A stretch of DNA of 64,000 nucleotides. It comes from an uncultured Lachnospiraceae bacterium. GTDB taxonomy: Bacteria; Bacillota; Clostridia; Lachnospirales; Lachnospiraceae. The position numbers were made by a program, and so were the translations under genes. This document shows, one piece after another, positions 33,551-41,559 of this stretch. Under the pieces are notes generated by a model. It searched no databases, was not told the DNA's origin, and saw only the letters and a list, made by a program, of their open reading frames with translations. Location: NCBI GenBank assembly GCA_910585465.1, contig CAJUEW010000012.1, forward strand, positions 1-64,000, read 5' to 3'. Position 1 is the first letter of the stretch. Every line of letters starts with the position of its first letter.

Positions 33551-33623
33551 TGCGCCTTCAGGGGCTCGAACCCTGGACACCCTGATTAAGAGTCAGGTGC
33601 TCTACCAACTGAGCTAAAAGCGC
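33551..33623 (-). tRNA. tRNA-Lys (CTT)
   Basis: The 73-base minus-strand gene folds as a complete cloverleaf. The acceptor GCGCTTT pairs with AAGGCGC and discriminator A follows. The D-loop contains AGCTCAGTTGGTAGAGC. The anticodon stem is CCTGA/TCAGG with loop CTCTTAA and anticodon CTT at 33588-33590, and the T arm contains GGTTCGAGCCC. The 3' CCA is not encoded. Confidence 0.95.
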
Positions 33624-33652
33624 GCGTCTTATTTATCTGATAAACAAGACAT

Positions 33653-33681
33653 ATTATAATCATATCTTCCCCAAAATGCAA
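33653..33681 (-). promoter_or_regulatory. Sigma-A promoter of tRNA-Lys
   Basis: On the minus strand TTGCAT (33681-33676) and a perfect TATAAT (33658-33653) are separated by 17 bases, 30 bases upstream of the tRNA. Confidence 0.78.
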
Positions 33682-33723
33682 GCACTTTTTTCATATTTTT
33701 TAAAAATTTTTTATTTTTTTTAA

Positions 33724-34368
33724 TTAACGGCTTACAATCAGCTTATGAATAGGATTTCCCATAGACGAAAAACGCTCTTCATATTCGGTCATCACGTTCC
33801 CACGTACTAATTCCGAATCGTGATGCAGGTCATAGGTGACGGCATCCAATTTCCATCCCGCTTCTCTGACTGATTCCACCGAAAAATCAAACAAGGGCCT
33901 GTTATCTGTCTTAAATTCCACCCTTCCGCCCGGAATCAGGATCTGATCATACCTGGCAAAGTATTCCTTACTCGTCAGGCGCCTCCCCGCATGGCGGTCC
34001 TTAGGCCAAGGATCCGAAAAATTCAGATAGATCCGGTCTACCTCATGGGGAGCAAATACCTTTGTGATCGCTTCTGCATCCATTCGGATAAAAAACAGGT
34101 TTTCAGGAGGCTCCTCCTCCCGTTCCAGCTTCTCCAAAGCCCGGAGCAGCACACTGGAATATTTCTCGATTCCCACATAATTAATCTCCGGGTTGGCCTT
34201 TGCCAAAGCCATAATAAATTTTCCTTTACCCATTCCAATCTCAATATGAACAGGATGATCATTTCCAAAAATCTCATGCCAGCTCCCGGCCCTTTTCTCT
34301 TCCTCATGAATCACATGGGGGCTCCCGGCAATCACTTCTCTGGAGCCTCTGATATTTCTTAAACGCAA
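33724..34368 (-). CDS. trmB: tRNA (guanine-N7-)-methyltransferase
   Basis: A 214-residue SAM-dependent enzyme that makes m7G46 in tRNA variable loops. The SAM-binding HIEIGMGKGKFI motif lies near residue 45, followed by VGIEKYSSVLLRAL and the catalytic-region motif YLNFSDPWPKDRHAGRRL. The start is assigned to TTG at 34368, giving the family start LRLRNIRG, with GGAG 9 bases upstream. An extension to 34440 in the same frame would add a non-homologous N-terminus. The gene stands between tRNA-Lys and a gene-free region. Confidence 0.93.
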   Translation of the reverse strand: MRLRNIRGSREVIAGSPHVIHEEEKRAGSWHEIFGNDHPVHIEIGMGKGKFIMALAKANPEINYVGIEKYSSVLLRALEKLEREEEPPENLFFIRMDAEAITKVFAPHEVDRIYLNFSDPWPKDRHAGRRLTSKEYFARYDQILIPGGRVEFKTDNRPLFDFSVESVREAGWKLDAVTYDLHHDSELVRGNVMTEYEERFSSMGNPIHKLIVSR

Positions 34369-34440
34369 CGTAATTATCTCCTGATTTTTAATTATTAATG
34401 GTATTATTTTACACGATTGTCCCCAAATTGAAAAGGGCAT

Positions 34441-34860
34441 CTTTAAAAATTACATTTTGTAATAACTCAGCATTCTTAAAAAATTCAGACAATAATATAC
34501 AAATTTTGACATTTTAAATGTCAAGGCAAATTTTCAGTTTTTTTAAAATTGGAAGTATTTTATTACTTAATCACAAAACATTTGTTTTTTTATCCACCGT
34601 GTATAAACACACTTTTTAACACCCAAAATGTGGATAATGGGGATAACTTTGTGAATAACTTTAATTTATCCATATTTCCCGGACCAAAAAATGTGGATAA
34701 CTTTATAGTATTATGGGGGGAACTTTTGATAACTTTCTTTTTCCACTAAGTCATACCGCCTTTTTTGTGCATAATGACTATTCGGAACAATTTTTAAATA
34801 TCTTTCAAAAAAATATATTCCCTGATAATTTACATCATTTTATGCAAATTCAAGGCAAAA
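34441..34860. promoter_or_regulatory. AT-rich intergenic region with a DnaA-box cluster
   Basis: About 480 bases between trmB and the rubrerythrin gene hold no credible ORF. Within 34590-34774 there are two perfect DnaA boxes TGTGGATAA (34629-34637, 34692-34700). Five more sites have one mismatch: TTATCCACC 34590-34598, TGGGGATAA 34638-34646, TGTGAATAA 34650-34658, TTATCCATA 34666-34674 and TGTGCATAA 34766-34774. A very AT-rich stretch (34785-34860) follows, as in origin unwinding elements. dnaA and dnaN are not nearby and gene strand does not switch here, so it is more likely a DnaA-titrating or regulatory cluster than the main origin. Confidence 0.65.
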
Positions 34861-34865
34861 TAATA

Positions 34866-34888
34866 GGGTATGGTTTTCAACCATACCC
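34866..34888 (-). terminator. Terminator after the rubrerythrin gene
   Basis: GGGTATGG and CCATACCC form a perfect 8-base stem with a 7-base loop. On the minus strand it is followed by TATTATTTT, 40 bases past the stop. Confidence 0.7.
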
Positions 34889-34927
34889 CGAAAATTGCGA
34901 AAAATTTTAGTTTTAAACGCTTGTCAA

Positions 34928-35470
34928 TTACCCAAAATATCTCTTCAGAAGTCCTGCAAAGGCCTTTCCATGTCTTGCCTCGTCACGGGCCATCTCATGC
35001 ACCGTATCATGAATTGCGTCAAGGTTAGCTGCTTTTGCGCGCTTTGCAAGATCAAACTTACCAGCGGTAGCTCCATTCTCTGCCGCTACACGCATCTCCA
35101 GATTCTTCTTTGTACTGTCAGTTACAACCTCGCCTAACAGCTCAGCGAATTTTGCAGCGTGTTCAGCCTCTTCATAAGCTGCTTTTTCCCAATAAAGACC
35201 GATTTCCGGATATCCTTCTCTGTGAGCAACGCGTGCCATAGCAAGATACATACCAACCTCGGAACATTCTCCGTTAAAGTTTGCTCTTAAGTCCTCGATA
35301 ATGTCCTCACTTACTCCCTGAGCCACGCCTACTACGTGTTCAGCAGCCCAGGTCATACCCTCTTCCTGCTTGTTGAACTTACTTGCCGGTACTCCGCACT
35401 GAGGACATTTCTCCGGTGCTGTCTCGCCTTCGTGAACATAACCGCATACGCTGCATACAAATTTTGCCAT
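34928..35470 (-). CDS. Reverse rubrerythrin (rubredoxin-first NADH peroxidase type)
   Basis: A 180-residue cytosolic protein that reduces hydrogen peroxide, a major defence in anaerobes. The domain order is reversed relative to classic rubrerythrin: a rubredoxin-like FeS4 site comes first (C6, C9, C22, C25 in CSVC and CPQC). A ferritin-like di-iron bundle follows, with Glu ligands in GECSEVGMY, YEEAEHAAKF and the C-terminal ARDEARHG. Under oxygen stress such proteins are among the most strongly induced in Clostridia. A perfect promoter with an overlapping palindromic operator precedes it, and the adjacent Fur/PerR-type gene is the likely regulator. Confidence 0.93.
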   Translation of the reverse strand: MAKFVCSVCGYVHEGETAPEKCPQCGVPASKFNKQEEGMTWAAEHVVGVAQGVSEDIIEDLRANFNGECSEVGMYLAMARVAHREGYPEIGLYWEKAAYEEAEHAAKFAELLGEVVTDSTKKNLEMRVAAENGATAGKFDLAKRAKAANLDAIHDTVHEMARDEARHGKAFAGLLKRYFG

Positions 35471-35506
35471 AGTTTTTTATCTCCTTTTTAAATTATTATT
35501 TTACAA

Positions 35507-35533
35507 AAATAACAGTAATGATTACTGTTATTT
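35507..35533. promoter_or_regulatory. PerR/Fur-type operator of the rubrerythrin gene
   Basis: A perfect 27-base palindrome with 13-base arms (AAATAACAGTAAT and its complement around a single G) lies between the -10 box and the start codon, overlapping the transcription start. Fur/PerR boxes share the 7-1-7 form with the core TAATGATTA. Its place predicts repression by the Fur-family protein encoded upstream. Confidence 0.78.
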
Positions 35534-35535
35534 GT

Positions 35536-35564
35536 ATTATACCTGCCATGAAATATTCTGTCAA
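35536..35564 (-). promoter_or_regulatory. Consensus sigma-A promoter of the rubrerythrin gene
   Basis: On the minus strand TTGACA (35564-35559) and TATAAT (35541-35536) are both perfect, with 17 bases between them. The -35 box is 4 bases beyond the stop of the fur-type gene. Confidence 0.88.
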
Positions 35565-35567
35565 TAC

Positions 35568-35957
35568 TTAATTCAAATTTCTTCCGCAGGAGTTACAGAT
35601 TCCATAAAATTTCATCCTGCATTCTTCAACCTTTCCCAGGTGCCTGAATAAATCCTTATTTTCCACAAAATTTTCCACAGGAAGCATCACATCCATTACC
35701 CGCCCGCACTTCCGGCAGATAAAATGACCATGAGGCGTCAGCTTTGCATCAAAACGGTCCGCTCCATCAGTTGTCACCCTTTTTATTTCTCCAAGTTCTA
35801 TTAATAAGGAAAGGTTCCGATACACTGTCCCAAGACTGATATTGGGAAACTCTTCACGGATACTGGTATAAACCATATCAGCAGTGGGATGGTCCTCCCG
35901 GCTGTGCAGATACTTTTTAATGGATTCTCTCTGTCTGCTGTATTTCAGTACCGCCAT
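35568..35957 (-). CDS. Fur-family repressor, PerR type likely
   Basis: A 129-residue metal-dependent repressor. The winged helix (about 5-80) contains ADMVYTSIREEFPNISLGTVYRNL, and the C-terminal dimerisation domain carries HGHFICRKCGRVMDV plus a second CNSCGRN, giving the two CxxC pairs of the structural zinc site. The regulatory site His/Asp residues (DRFDAKLTPHGHF) fit PerR as well as Fur. The neighbouring rubrerythrin gene favours PerR, which senses peroxide. Palindromic operators precede both genes, suggesting self-regulation. The assignment to PerR rather than Fur is inference. Confidence 0.85.
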   Translation of the reverse strand: MAVLKYSRQRESIKKYLHSREDHPTADMVYTSIREEFPNISLGTVYRNLSLLIELGEIKRVTTDGADRFDAKLTPHGHFICRKCGRVMDVMLPVENFVENKDLFRHLGKVEECRMKFYGICNSCGRNLN

Positions 35958-35975
35958 ACTGTTCTTCCTTTCAAA

Positions 35976-36025
35976 ACAATAATGATTACTGTAATTAGTT
36001 TATTGGAAGTTAGAAAATTTGTCAA
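35976..36025 (-). promoter_or_regulatory. Promoter and operator of the fur/perR-type gene
   Basis: On the minus strand TTGACA (36025-36020) and TAAACT (36002-35997) are 17 bases apart. Directly downstream, 35976-35992 is a 17-base palindrome with one mismatched pair and the same TAATGATTACTG core as the rubrerythrin operator. The regulator thus probably represses its own gene. Confidence 0.7.
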
Positions 36026-36083
36026 TGTACTTTTTATTTCATAACAAGGTTTTATGGAATTTTAATGAAATAAGATCTAATCA

Positions 36084-36112
36084 TTGACAAGTATAAAATG
36101 GATTGTTATAAT
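36084..36112 (+). promoter_or_regulatory. Sigma-A promoter of the SH3-NlpC gene
   Basis: TTGACA (36084-36089) and TATAAT (36107-36112) are both perfect and 17 bases apart, followed by a leader of about 60 bases. Confidence 0.85.
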
Positions 36113-36179
36113 CTACTTATGATTTGTAATAATTTCGTAATAATTTGACTAAAATTTGTAAATATTTTAGGGGGTACAT

Positions 36180-37274
36180 ATGATGTTAAAAAAAGTAATG
36201 ACGGTTGCGCTGGCTGCCAGTATATTTACAGTCAGCTCAATAAGCGCGGATGCTGCGCAAATCTCTCTGGCACTGGTAGGCGGCATCTCTTCTTCTCTAA
36301 ACGAGTCGTCTACATCCGATGATAAAATGGCCGAGGTTTTAGATGAAGTGGTAAAAGATAATTATACCGGAATGTGTATTGCAAAGGTTACTAATTATGT
36401 AAATGTCCGCAGTGAACCAAATGAAGAAAGTGAAGTGCTCGGAAAACTCTTTGATAAATCTGTAGGAACTGTGGAGGGAGAGGAGAATGGATGGTATCTC
36501 GTCACCTCCGGCAAGGTAAATGGCTATGTAAAAGCTGAATTTGTTGTTATTGGTGCAGAGGCGGAGGCTCTGGCTGAAGAGGTCGGCACAAAAATGGCGG
36601 TTGTAACTACAGAGACCTTAAGAGTCCGGCAGGAGGCAACTACCGATTCCTCAATTCTTGGCCTGATTCCAATGGAAGAAGAACTGGTGGTAGTGGATGA
36701 GACAGAGGATTTCGTTAAGGTAGCCATTGAGGAAGGCGACGGATGGGTTTCCAAAGACTATGTGAGCTTAAAAACAGATTATGTCTACGCAGAATCCCGT
36801 GAGGAAGAAGAAGCCCGTCTGGCAAAGGAAGAAGCCGAAAGAGCCGCTGCAAATAAAGCCGCTGCTTCCAAAGTAAGAAACAGCAGCTCCGGTAATGAAT
36901 CTGCTCCTCTGGGCAACGGAGGCGGAAGCGCATCCGGTAACGCAGTAGCAAGCTTTGCTTCCCAGTTTGTCGGCAATCCTTATGTATATGGTGGTACAAG
37001 CCTCACCAACGGAGCCGACTGTTCCGGATTTGTTATGAGTGTATATGCAAACTTCGGCGTAGGACTTCCCCACAGCTCCAGTGCTTTAAGAAGCGCGGGA
37101 TACGGTGTCAGTCTGGCGGACGCACAGCCTGGCGACATTATCTGCTACAGTGGTCATGTGGCTATCTACGTTGGAAACAACACCATTGTACATGCAAGCA
37201 CTGCCGCTACCGGTATTAAATATACCTCGCCGGCAAACTATAAGAACATACTTGCAGTAAGAAGAATCTTCTAA
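36180..37274 (+). CDS. Secreted SH3-NlpC/P60 cell-wall endopeptidase
   Basis: A 364-residue secreted peptidoglycan hydrolase. An N-terminal signal peptide (about 1-25, ending near SADAA) precedes two bacterial SH3 domains (about 60-125 and 135-195, each with the KVTNYVNVRSEPNEESEVLG-like or TLRVRQEATTDSSILGL-like pattern). An Ala/Glu-rich linker (about 200-235) follows, then the NlpC/P60 domain with the catalytic Cys in GADCSGFV, His in GHVAIYVG and a later His in VHAS. It should cleave stem peptides during growth or division. AGGGGG lies 4 bases before the start. Very strong promoter and its own terminator. Confidence 0.94.
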   Translation: MMLKKVMTVALAASIFTVSSISADAAQISLALVGGISSSLNESSTSDDKMAEVLDEVVKDNYTGMCIAKVTNYVNVRSEPNEESEVLGKLFDKSVGTVEGEENGWYLVTSGKVNGYVKAEFVVIGAEAEALAEEVGTKMAVVTTETLRVRQEATTDSSILGLIPMEEELVVVDETEDFVKVAIEEGDGWVSKDYVSLKTDYVYAESREEEEARLAKEEAERAAANKAAASKVRNSSSGNESAPLGNGGGSASGNAVASFASQFVGNPYVYGGTSLTNGADCSGFVMSVYANFGVGLPHSSSALRSAGYGVSLADAQPGDIICYSGHVAIYVGNNTIVHASTAATGIKYTSPANYKNILAVRRIF

Positions 37275-37286
37275 ATTACATATAAC

Positions 37287-37316
37287 AAAAAAGCGAACCT
37301 GCGGGTTCGCTTTTTT
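37287..37316. terminator. Bidirectional terminator between the NlpC and DEAD-box genes
   Basis: A perfect 13-base inverted repeat (AAAAAAGCGAACC and complement) with a 4-base loop has T-runs on both strands and serves both convergent genes. Confidence 0.92.
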
Positions 37317-37332
37317 ATTGCCTGAGCTTATT

Positions 37333-38949
37333 CTATTTTGTCTCCGCCTTCTCTATAGAAACCCGGTTTCCTTTAATCTTGGCATGCTTCATGGATTTCA
37401 AAATCTGCTTATAGTATTTCTGGGGAACATCCACAAAAGAATATTTGTCAAACATATTAATTGACCCCACTGCTTTTCCCGGCATACCTGATTCCCCGGC
37501 AAGCGCACCAAGAATATCTCCCGGCCTGAGCTTCTGCTTCTTTCCCACATTCAGGAACAGACGCACCATCTCGCCTTTTCTCTTTCTTCCTTTTTCCCGG
37601 CGTTCCGCCTCCCAGCTATACTGCTCCTGAGACAGCTCATCCTTCTGCTCTTCCAGAGAGTCTCCCAGCTCCGCCTTCAGGAAAGCCGCTGCCAAATCCA
37701 TCGCTGTATAATCGCTCTGGTTCAGATATGCTTCAATGGCACGGATACTGGATGCCAAATCCTTCTCATCTATCGTCCGCTCCAATTTCCTGAACACATG
37801 CTCCACCTTCATATTCGCCACATCATCCAGGGAAGGGATCGGCTGTGCCTTAATCTTCGTTTTACAATAGCGCTGAATATCCTTCAGCTTATAAACTTCT
37901 CTTCCTACAATAAAAGTAAAGGACTTTCCGGTTCTCCCCGCACGTCCGGTTCTCCCAATCCGGTGTACATAGTATTCGTCATCCTGAGGAAGATCATAGT
38001 TAAATACAGCCTCCACATCATCCACGTCAATTCCCCGGGCCGCCACATCCGTCGCCACCAGAATATCGGTATTGCCGTCCCGAAAGCCCTGCATCACACG
38101 GTCTCTCTGCATCTGCTTTAAATCCCCGTGAAGCCCTTCTGCAAAATATCCCCGATTCTGAAGCTCCAGAACCAATTCATCCACTTTCTTTTTTGTATTG
38201 CAGAAGATTAGCGACAGCTTTGGAGAATACAGATCCAGAAGCCTGCAAAGCACCTCATCTTTATTCTTTGGACGCACTTCATAATAATACTGTTCAATAT
38301 TCGGCACCGTCAGTTCCTTTTTCACAACCCTTACATGGACTGCCTTCTGCTGATAGGTCTCCGCAATCTCCATAATTGCCCGGGGCATGGTGGCTGAGAA
38401 CAGGACTGTCTGGCGAGTCTCGGGAGTATCTTTAAGAATTGTCTCAATATCCTCCCGGAACCCCATATTAAGCATCTCGTCCGCCTCATCCAGCACCACC
38501 GTATGGAGATCTCCTAAACGAATCGTATGGCGGCGCATATGATCCATAACACGTCCGGGAGTGCCGATAATAATCTGTACCCCTCCTTTCAGGGAACGAA
38601 TCTGTTTACCGATATCCTGTCCTCCATAGATGGGAAGAATCTTAACCCCATGCATATATTTGGCCAGATTCCGAAGCTCCTCTGCCACCTGAATCGCCAG
38701 CTCCCTGGTGGGACACAGAATAATCGCCTGTAATCTGCGGCTTTCCGCGTCTACCTTCTGAAGCAGCGGGATTCCAAAGGCCGCCGTCTTACCTGTGCCT
38801 GTCTGGGCCTGTCCAATCATATCCACACCTGACATCATCACCGGAATGGCCTGAGCCTGAATCGGCGTCGCTTCCTCAAACCCCATATCCTCCACAGCCC
38901 GGACAATTTCAGGATAAATTTCCATTTCTTCAAATCTCATTGTTTCCAT
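37333..38949 (-). CDS. DEAD-box RNA helicase with DbpA-like C-terminal domain
   Basis: A 538-residue ATP-dependent RNA helicase. The Q motif PIQAQAIPV, motif I AQTGTGKTAAFG, motif II DEAD, motif III SAT and motif VI HRIGRTGRAGRTG are all clear. The last 75 residues (about 462-535) form a DbpA-type RNA-binding domain, including RLFLNVGKKQKLRPGDI and FDKYSFVDVP. DbpA family members act on 23S rRNA hairpin 92 during 50S assembly, a likely role here too. The start has AGAGGA 13 bases upstream, a long spacing, so the second ATG three codons in is also possible. Confidence 0.93.
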   Translation of the reverse strand: METMRFEEMEIYPEIVRAVEDMGFEEATPIQAQAIPVMMSGVDMIGQAQTGTGKTAAFGIPLLQKVDAESRRLQAIILCPTRELAIQVAEELRNLAKYMHGVKILPIYGGQDIGKQIRSLKGGVQIIIGTPGRVMDHMRRHTIRLGDLHTVVLDEADEMLNMGFREDIETILKDTPETRQTVLFSATMPRAIMEIAETYQQKAVHVRVVKKELTVPNIEQYYYEVRPKNKDEVLCRLLDLYSPKLSLIFCNTKKKVDELVLELQNRGYFAEGLHGDLKQMQRDRVMQGFRDGNTDILVATDVAARGIDVDDVEAVFNYDLPQDDEYYVHRIGRTGRAGRTGKSFTFIVGREVYKLKDIQRYCKTKIKAQPIPSLDDVANMKVEHVFRKLERTIDEKDLASSIRAIEAYLNQSDYTAMDLAAAFLKAELGDSLEEQKDELSQEQYSWEAERREKGRKRKGEMVRLFLNVGKKQKLRPGDILGALAGESGMPGKAVGSINMFDKYSFVDVPQKYYKQILKSMKHAKIKGNRVSIEKAETK

Positions 38950-39085
38950 ATAAATATATAAATCCTCTCTTAAAATTACTAAAATTCACTTGTTTTTTTC
39001 TCAGTTTGTGCTATTATATATGAATAAAGCAATACATAGTTTTTAATACTACATATCATAAATACTTATATTAGGAGGCATTATT

Positions 39086-39733
39086 ATGACATTATCTATC
39101 AAAGATCCAGGCAGCGCCCTTACCCATTTTATCGGAATGATTCTGGCTGCCCTCGCATCCACCCCTCTGCTGGCAGTTGCGGCTTCCCGCAGTGACACCC
39201 TTACCGTACTGTCCCTTGCAGTATTCGCACTCAGCATGATTCTCCTCTATGGAGCAAGCACTATTTACCACACTCTTAATATTTCGGAGAAAGCCAATAA
39301 GGTTCTTCGGAAGGTGGATCATATGATGATTTTCATTCTGATCGCAGGCAGTTATACGCCCATCTGCGTCATCACACTGCGGGATTCTATCGGATATTCC
39401 CTTTTAGCCCTCGTGTGGGGGACAGCCGCTGCAGGCATCCTGATCAAAATGTTCTGGATTACCTGCCCCAAATGGTTTTCCTCCCTCATCTATATCTCCA
39501 TGGGCTGGCTCTGTATCCTTGTGATGGTTCCGCTGGTAAAATCTCTTCCTGCAGCCGCCTTTGCATGGCTGATGGCAGGCGGAATTATTTATACCATAGG
39601 AGGAATCATCTATGCGCTGAAGCTTTCTATCTTCAATGCAAAGCATCAGTTCTTCGGCTCCCATGAAATCTTCCATCTTTTTGTAATGGCCGGAAGCCTG
39701 TGCCATTTTGTAGTCATGTTTTACATCGCCTGA
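39086..39733 (+). CDS. Hemolysin III / PAQR-family membrane protein
   Basis: A 215-residue integral membrane protein with seven hydrophobic segments, in the TrhA/YqfA (hemolysin III) branch of PAQR receptors. The metal-site motifs are visible: SxxxH in LYGASTIYHTL, the MxxxD-like VDHMMIFILIAGSYTPI, and the C-terminal HxxxH in SHEIFHLFVMAGSLCHF. Bacterial members affect membrane fluidity; a true hemolysin role is doubtful. AGGAGG precedes the start by about 10 bases. Confidence 0.92.
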   Translation: MTLSIKDPGSALTHFIGMILAALASTPLLAVAASRSDTLTVLSLAVFALSMILLYGASTIYHTLNISEKANKVLRKVDHMMIFILIAGSYTPICVITLRDSIGYSLLALVWGTAAAGILIKMFWITCPKWFSSLIYISMGWLCILVMVPLVKSLPAAAFAWLMAGGIIYTIGGIIYALKLSIFNAKHQFFGSHEIFHLFVMAGSLCHFVVMFYIA

Positions 39734-39756
39734 TATACTATGTAAAGATGCAAAGC

Positions 39757-39793
39757 GGAACACTGAATGGTGTGCACACCAGACAGTGTTTCA
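39757..39793. terminator. Terminator-like hairpin between hlyIII and spoIIQ
   Basis: AACACTG...GGTGTG and CACACC...CAGTGTT form a long stem with one internal loop. It is followed by a weak T-rich tail and serves convergent genes. Confidence 0.55.
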
Positions 39794-39812
39794 CTTTATA
39801 TCTGTATAGGAG

Positions 39813-40607
39813 CTATTCTATAAAGCTCATTGGATTCACCGGATTTCCGTTCTTCAGAAGCTGAAAGTACAAATTGCTTCCCTCCAGCGTATAATACTTC
39901 GTCGGTTCACTTACATATCCAAGCAGTTCGCCTGCTTCCACAACGTCGCCTTCCTCGACTGCGACCTCCTTGAGCTGTCCGTAGATTGCTTCATATTTGT
40001 TGCCCAGCTTCATCCTTATGGTGGTACCTGTCTCTTCATTCACACTGATTTCTCTGACTTCACCTGTGGCTGCGCATTGTACTTCACTTCCTACCGGCGC
40101 GCTGATTACAATTGCGGGATGATACTTATACTGGTTCAGCGTGGAAAAATATATACTCTTATCCATACTGTAGTTCAGAATCACATCGCCATCCACCGGC
40201 CACATAATCTTGCTGTCCTCTGCAAAGGAAAATAAATCTGCCTGCACCTGATCCCCTGCCGTTTCCATAGCTGCATCCTCTTCCGGTACTGCTTCCGCTA
40301 ATTCCTCCGCAGGCTCCTCTGCCTGTGCAAGCTCCGCCTCACCGATCTCGTAAATATCCTCTTCTGTTTCGATTTTTGCCTCTTCTGTCTCTTTATCCTG
40401 TGTATCCGCCTGAGCGACTGTACCTTCTGAATTTGCTGCTTCCTTCTCCGGTTCCGGCTTCTCTTCTACCTGGGCGCTCTGTTTTGGAACACTTTTTTCC
40501 TGTTCCTGAGACAGTCCCTTCTGGTACTGATAAACCCCAAATATTCCTGATACAGAAAGCATGCAAAGGCACAGTGCAATCAAAAATCCTTTTTGATTTT
40601 TATGCAT
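39813..40607 (-). CDS. spoIIQ: SpoIIQ-type engulfment protein with degenerate M23 domain
   Basis: A 264-residue forespore membrane protein that pairs with SpoIIIAH across the two engulfing membranes. It has an N-terminal helix (about 7-27), a Glu/Ala/Pro-rich linker (about 40-130), and a C-terminal LytM/M23 fold. The domain is degenerate: the HxxxD zinc motif appears as YHPAIVISAPVGS without the Asp, and the HxH motif is replaced by LYFQLL. It is thus probably not a peptidase, as in Bacillus SpoIIQ. It follows spoIID with a 30-base gap and is co-transcribed with it. The start at 40607 has AGAGGTG 5 bases upstream. Confidence 0.85.
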   Translation of the reverse strand: MHKNQKGFLIALCLCMLSVSGIFGVYQYQKGLSQEQEKSVPKQSAQVEEKPEPEKEAANSEGTVAQADTQDKETEEAKIETEEDIYEIGEAELAQAEEPAEELAEAVPEEDAAMETAGDQVQADLFSFAEDSKIMWPVDGDVILNYSMDKSIYFSTLNQYKYHPAIVISAPVGSEVQCAATGEVREISVNEETGTTIRMKLGNKYEAIYGQLKEVAVEEGDVVEAGELLGYVSEPTKYYTLEGSNLYFQLLKNGNPVNPMSFIE

Positions 40608-40637
40608 AACATCACCTCTGGTCATATTTTTACCAGA

Positions 40638-41453
40638 TCAGGGAATCGTTATACACTCGGCATTCTGATAAAATTTCTGAATGATCTCGGATACTCCTGC
40701 CCCCTCCTGCACCATGCAGTTTGCCGTATACAGACTGATACCAAATCCATGTCCGCTGCCCCTGGTTACAATCCGAATATTATCCTGTTCAGACTCTATC
40801 CAAAAACAGCTTGAAGCCAGATGAAGAAGGGAACGGAAATTCTCTCCGGCCCAGCTCTTTGACAGGCCTCCGGCCTTTGTTACATACTCCTCCGGGTCTC
40901 TTTCCAGAACCAAATCTTCTAAAGCAAAATCCTTATCTGCATCAAGTGCATCTGTCAGCTCCTGTTCCGTCAGATAACAAATCTGAAGATAGGAATCCGA
41001 CTCTTTATCCCTAGGGCACTCCACCGAGTTCACATATGCATACTCCTCTCCCAGCAGTGCACTGTCTCTTGTTATCCCGGCACTGACCGCATGATATGGA
41101 AGCTCCCGATACTCTCCGTTTATCGTAATCACCTGGCCCTTTGTATGTAAAACCGCCTGATAAGCACGGTCATAAGTATCTCCATACAACTCAAAAGCAG
41201 GAAGCTCCTGCACAGATGCTTCCTGTTCTCTTACGCAATCGGTCCTGTACAGTATTGCCATCAGCTCCAGAGTTCCGTCCTCCATCCAGGAGTAATCCTC
41301 CTTCATTAAACGGCACAATACCTGATATTCCAGCGAAGGAAGCTGCTCCTCCTGATTCATCCCCTGCCTTCCATTGACAAGCAGCGTCACCGTATATGGA
41401 AGGAACAAAATAAGGAATCCCATCGCAGCAATACTTTTCAAATATTTTCCCAT
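40638..41453 (-). CDS. spoIID: SpoIID-type engulfment lytic transglycosylase
   Basis: A 271-residue protein with an N-terminal membrane helix (about 8-27) and a SpoIID/LytB fold that cuts glycan strands during engulfment. Family signs are the YHAVSAG stretch, VECPRD, AGGLSKSWAGENFRSLL and the C-terminal GSGHGFGISLYTA motif. In my by-eye alignment the position of the catalytic Glu (usually EALKAQAVAART) falls on Gly in DGTLELMAILYRT, so activity is uncertain. AGAGGG lies 6 bases before the start. It is co-transcribed with spoIIQ. Confidence 0.87.
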   Translation of the reverse strand: MGKYLKSIAAMGFLILFLPYTVTLLVNGRQGMNQEEQLPSLEYQVLCRLMKEDYSWMEDGTLELMAILYRTDCVREQEASVQELPAFELYGDTYDRAYQAVLHTKGQVITINGEYRELPYHAVSAGITRDSALLGEEYAYVNSVECPRDKESDSYLQICYLTEQELTDALDADKDFALEDLVLERDPEEYVTKAGGLSKSWAGENFRSLLHLASSCFWIESEQDNIRIVTRGSGHGFGISLYTANCMVQEGAGVSEIIQKFYQNAECITIP

Positions 41454-41521
41454 ATTAAGCCCTCTTTCCAGTCTATGAAAAGCAGGCTCTTCCTATACAC
41501 AAAATGAAACCGGACATAAAC

Positions 41522-41549
41522 GGGCTGCGCAAAAGATTTCGCGCAGCCC
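41522..41549 (-). terminator. Terminator-like hairpin after glgP
   Basis: GGGCTGCGC and GCGCAGCCC form a perfect 9-base stem with a 10-base loop just past the glgP stop. The T-run after it is weak. Confidence 0.6.
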
Positions 41550-41559
41550 ATTGATAATT

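Noticed and set aside
34441..34920. Main chromosomal origin of replication
   Set aside because: dnaA, dnaN and recF are absent, and gene orientation does not switch at this point; the box cluster is instead reported as a DnaA-binding locus.
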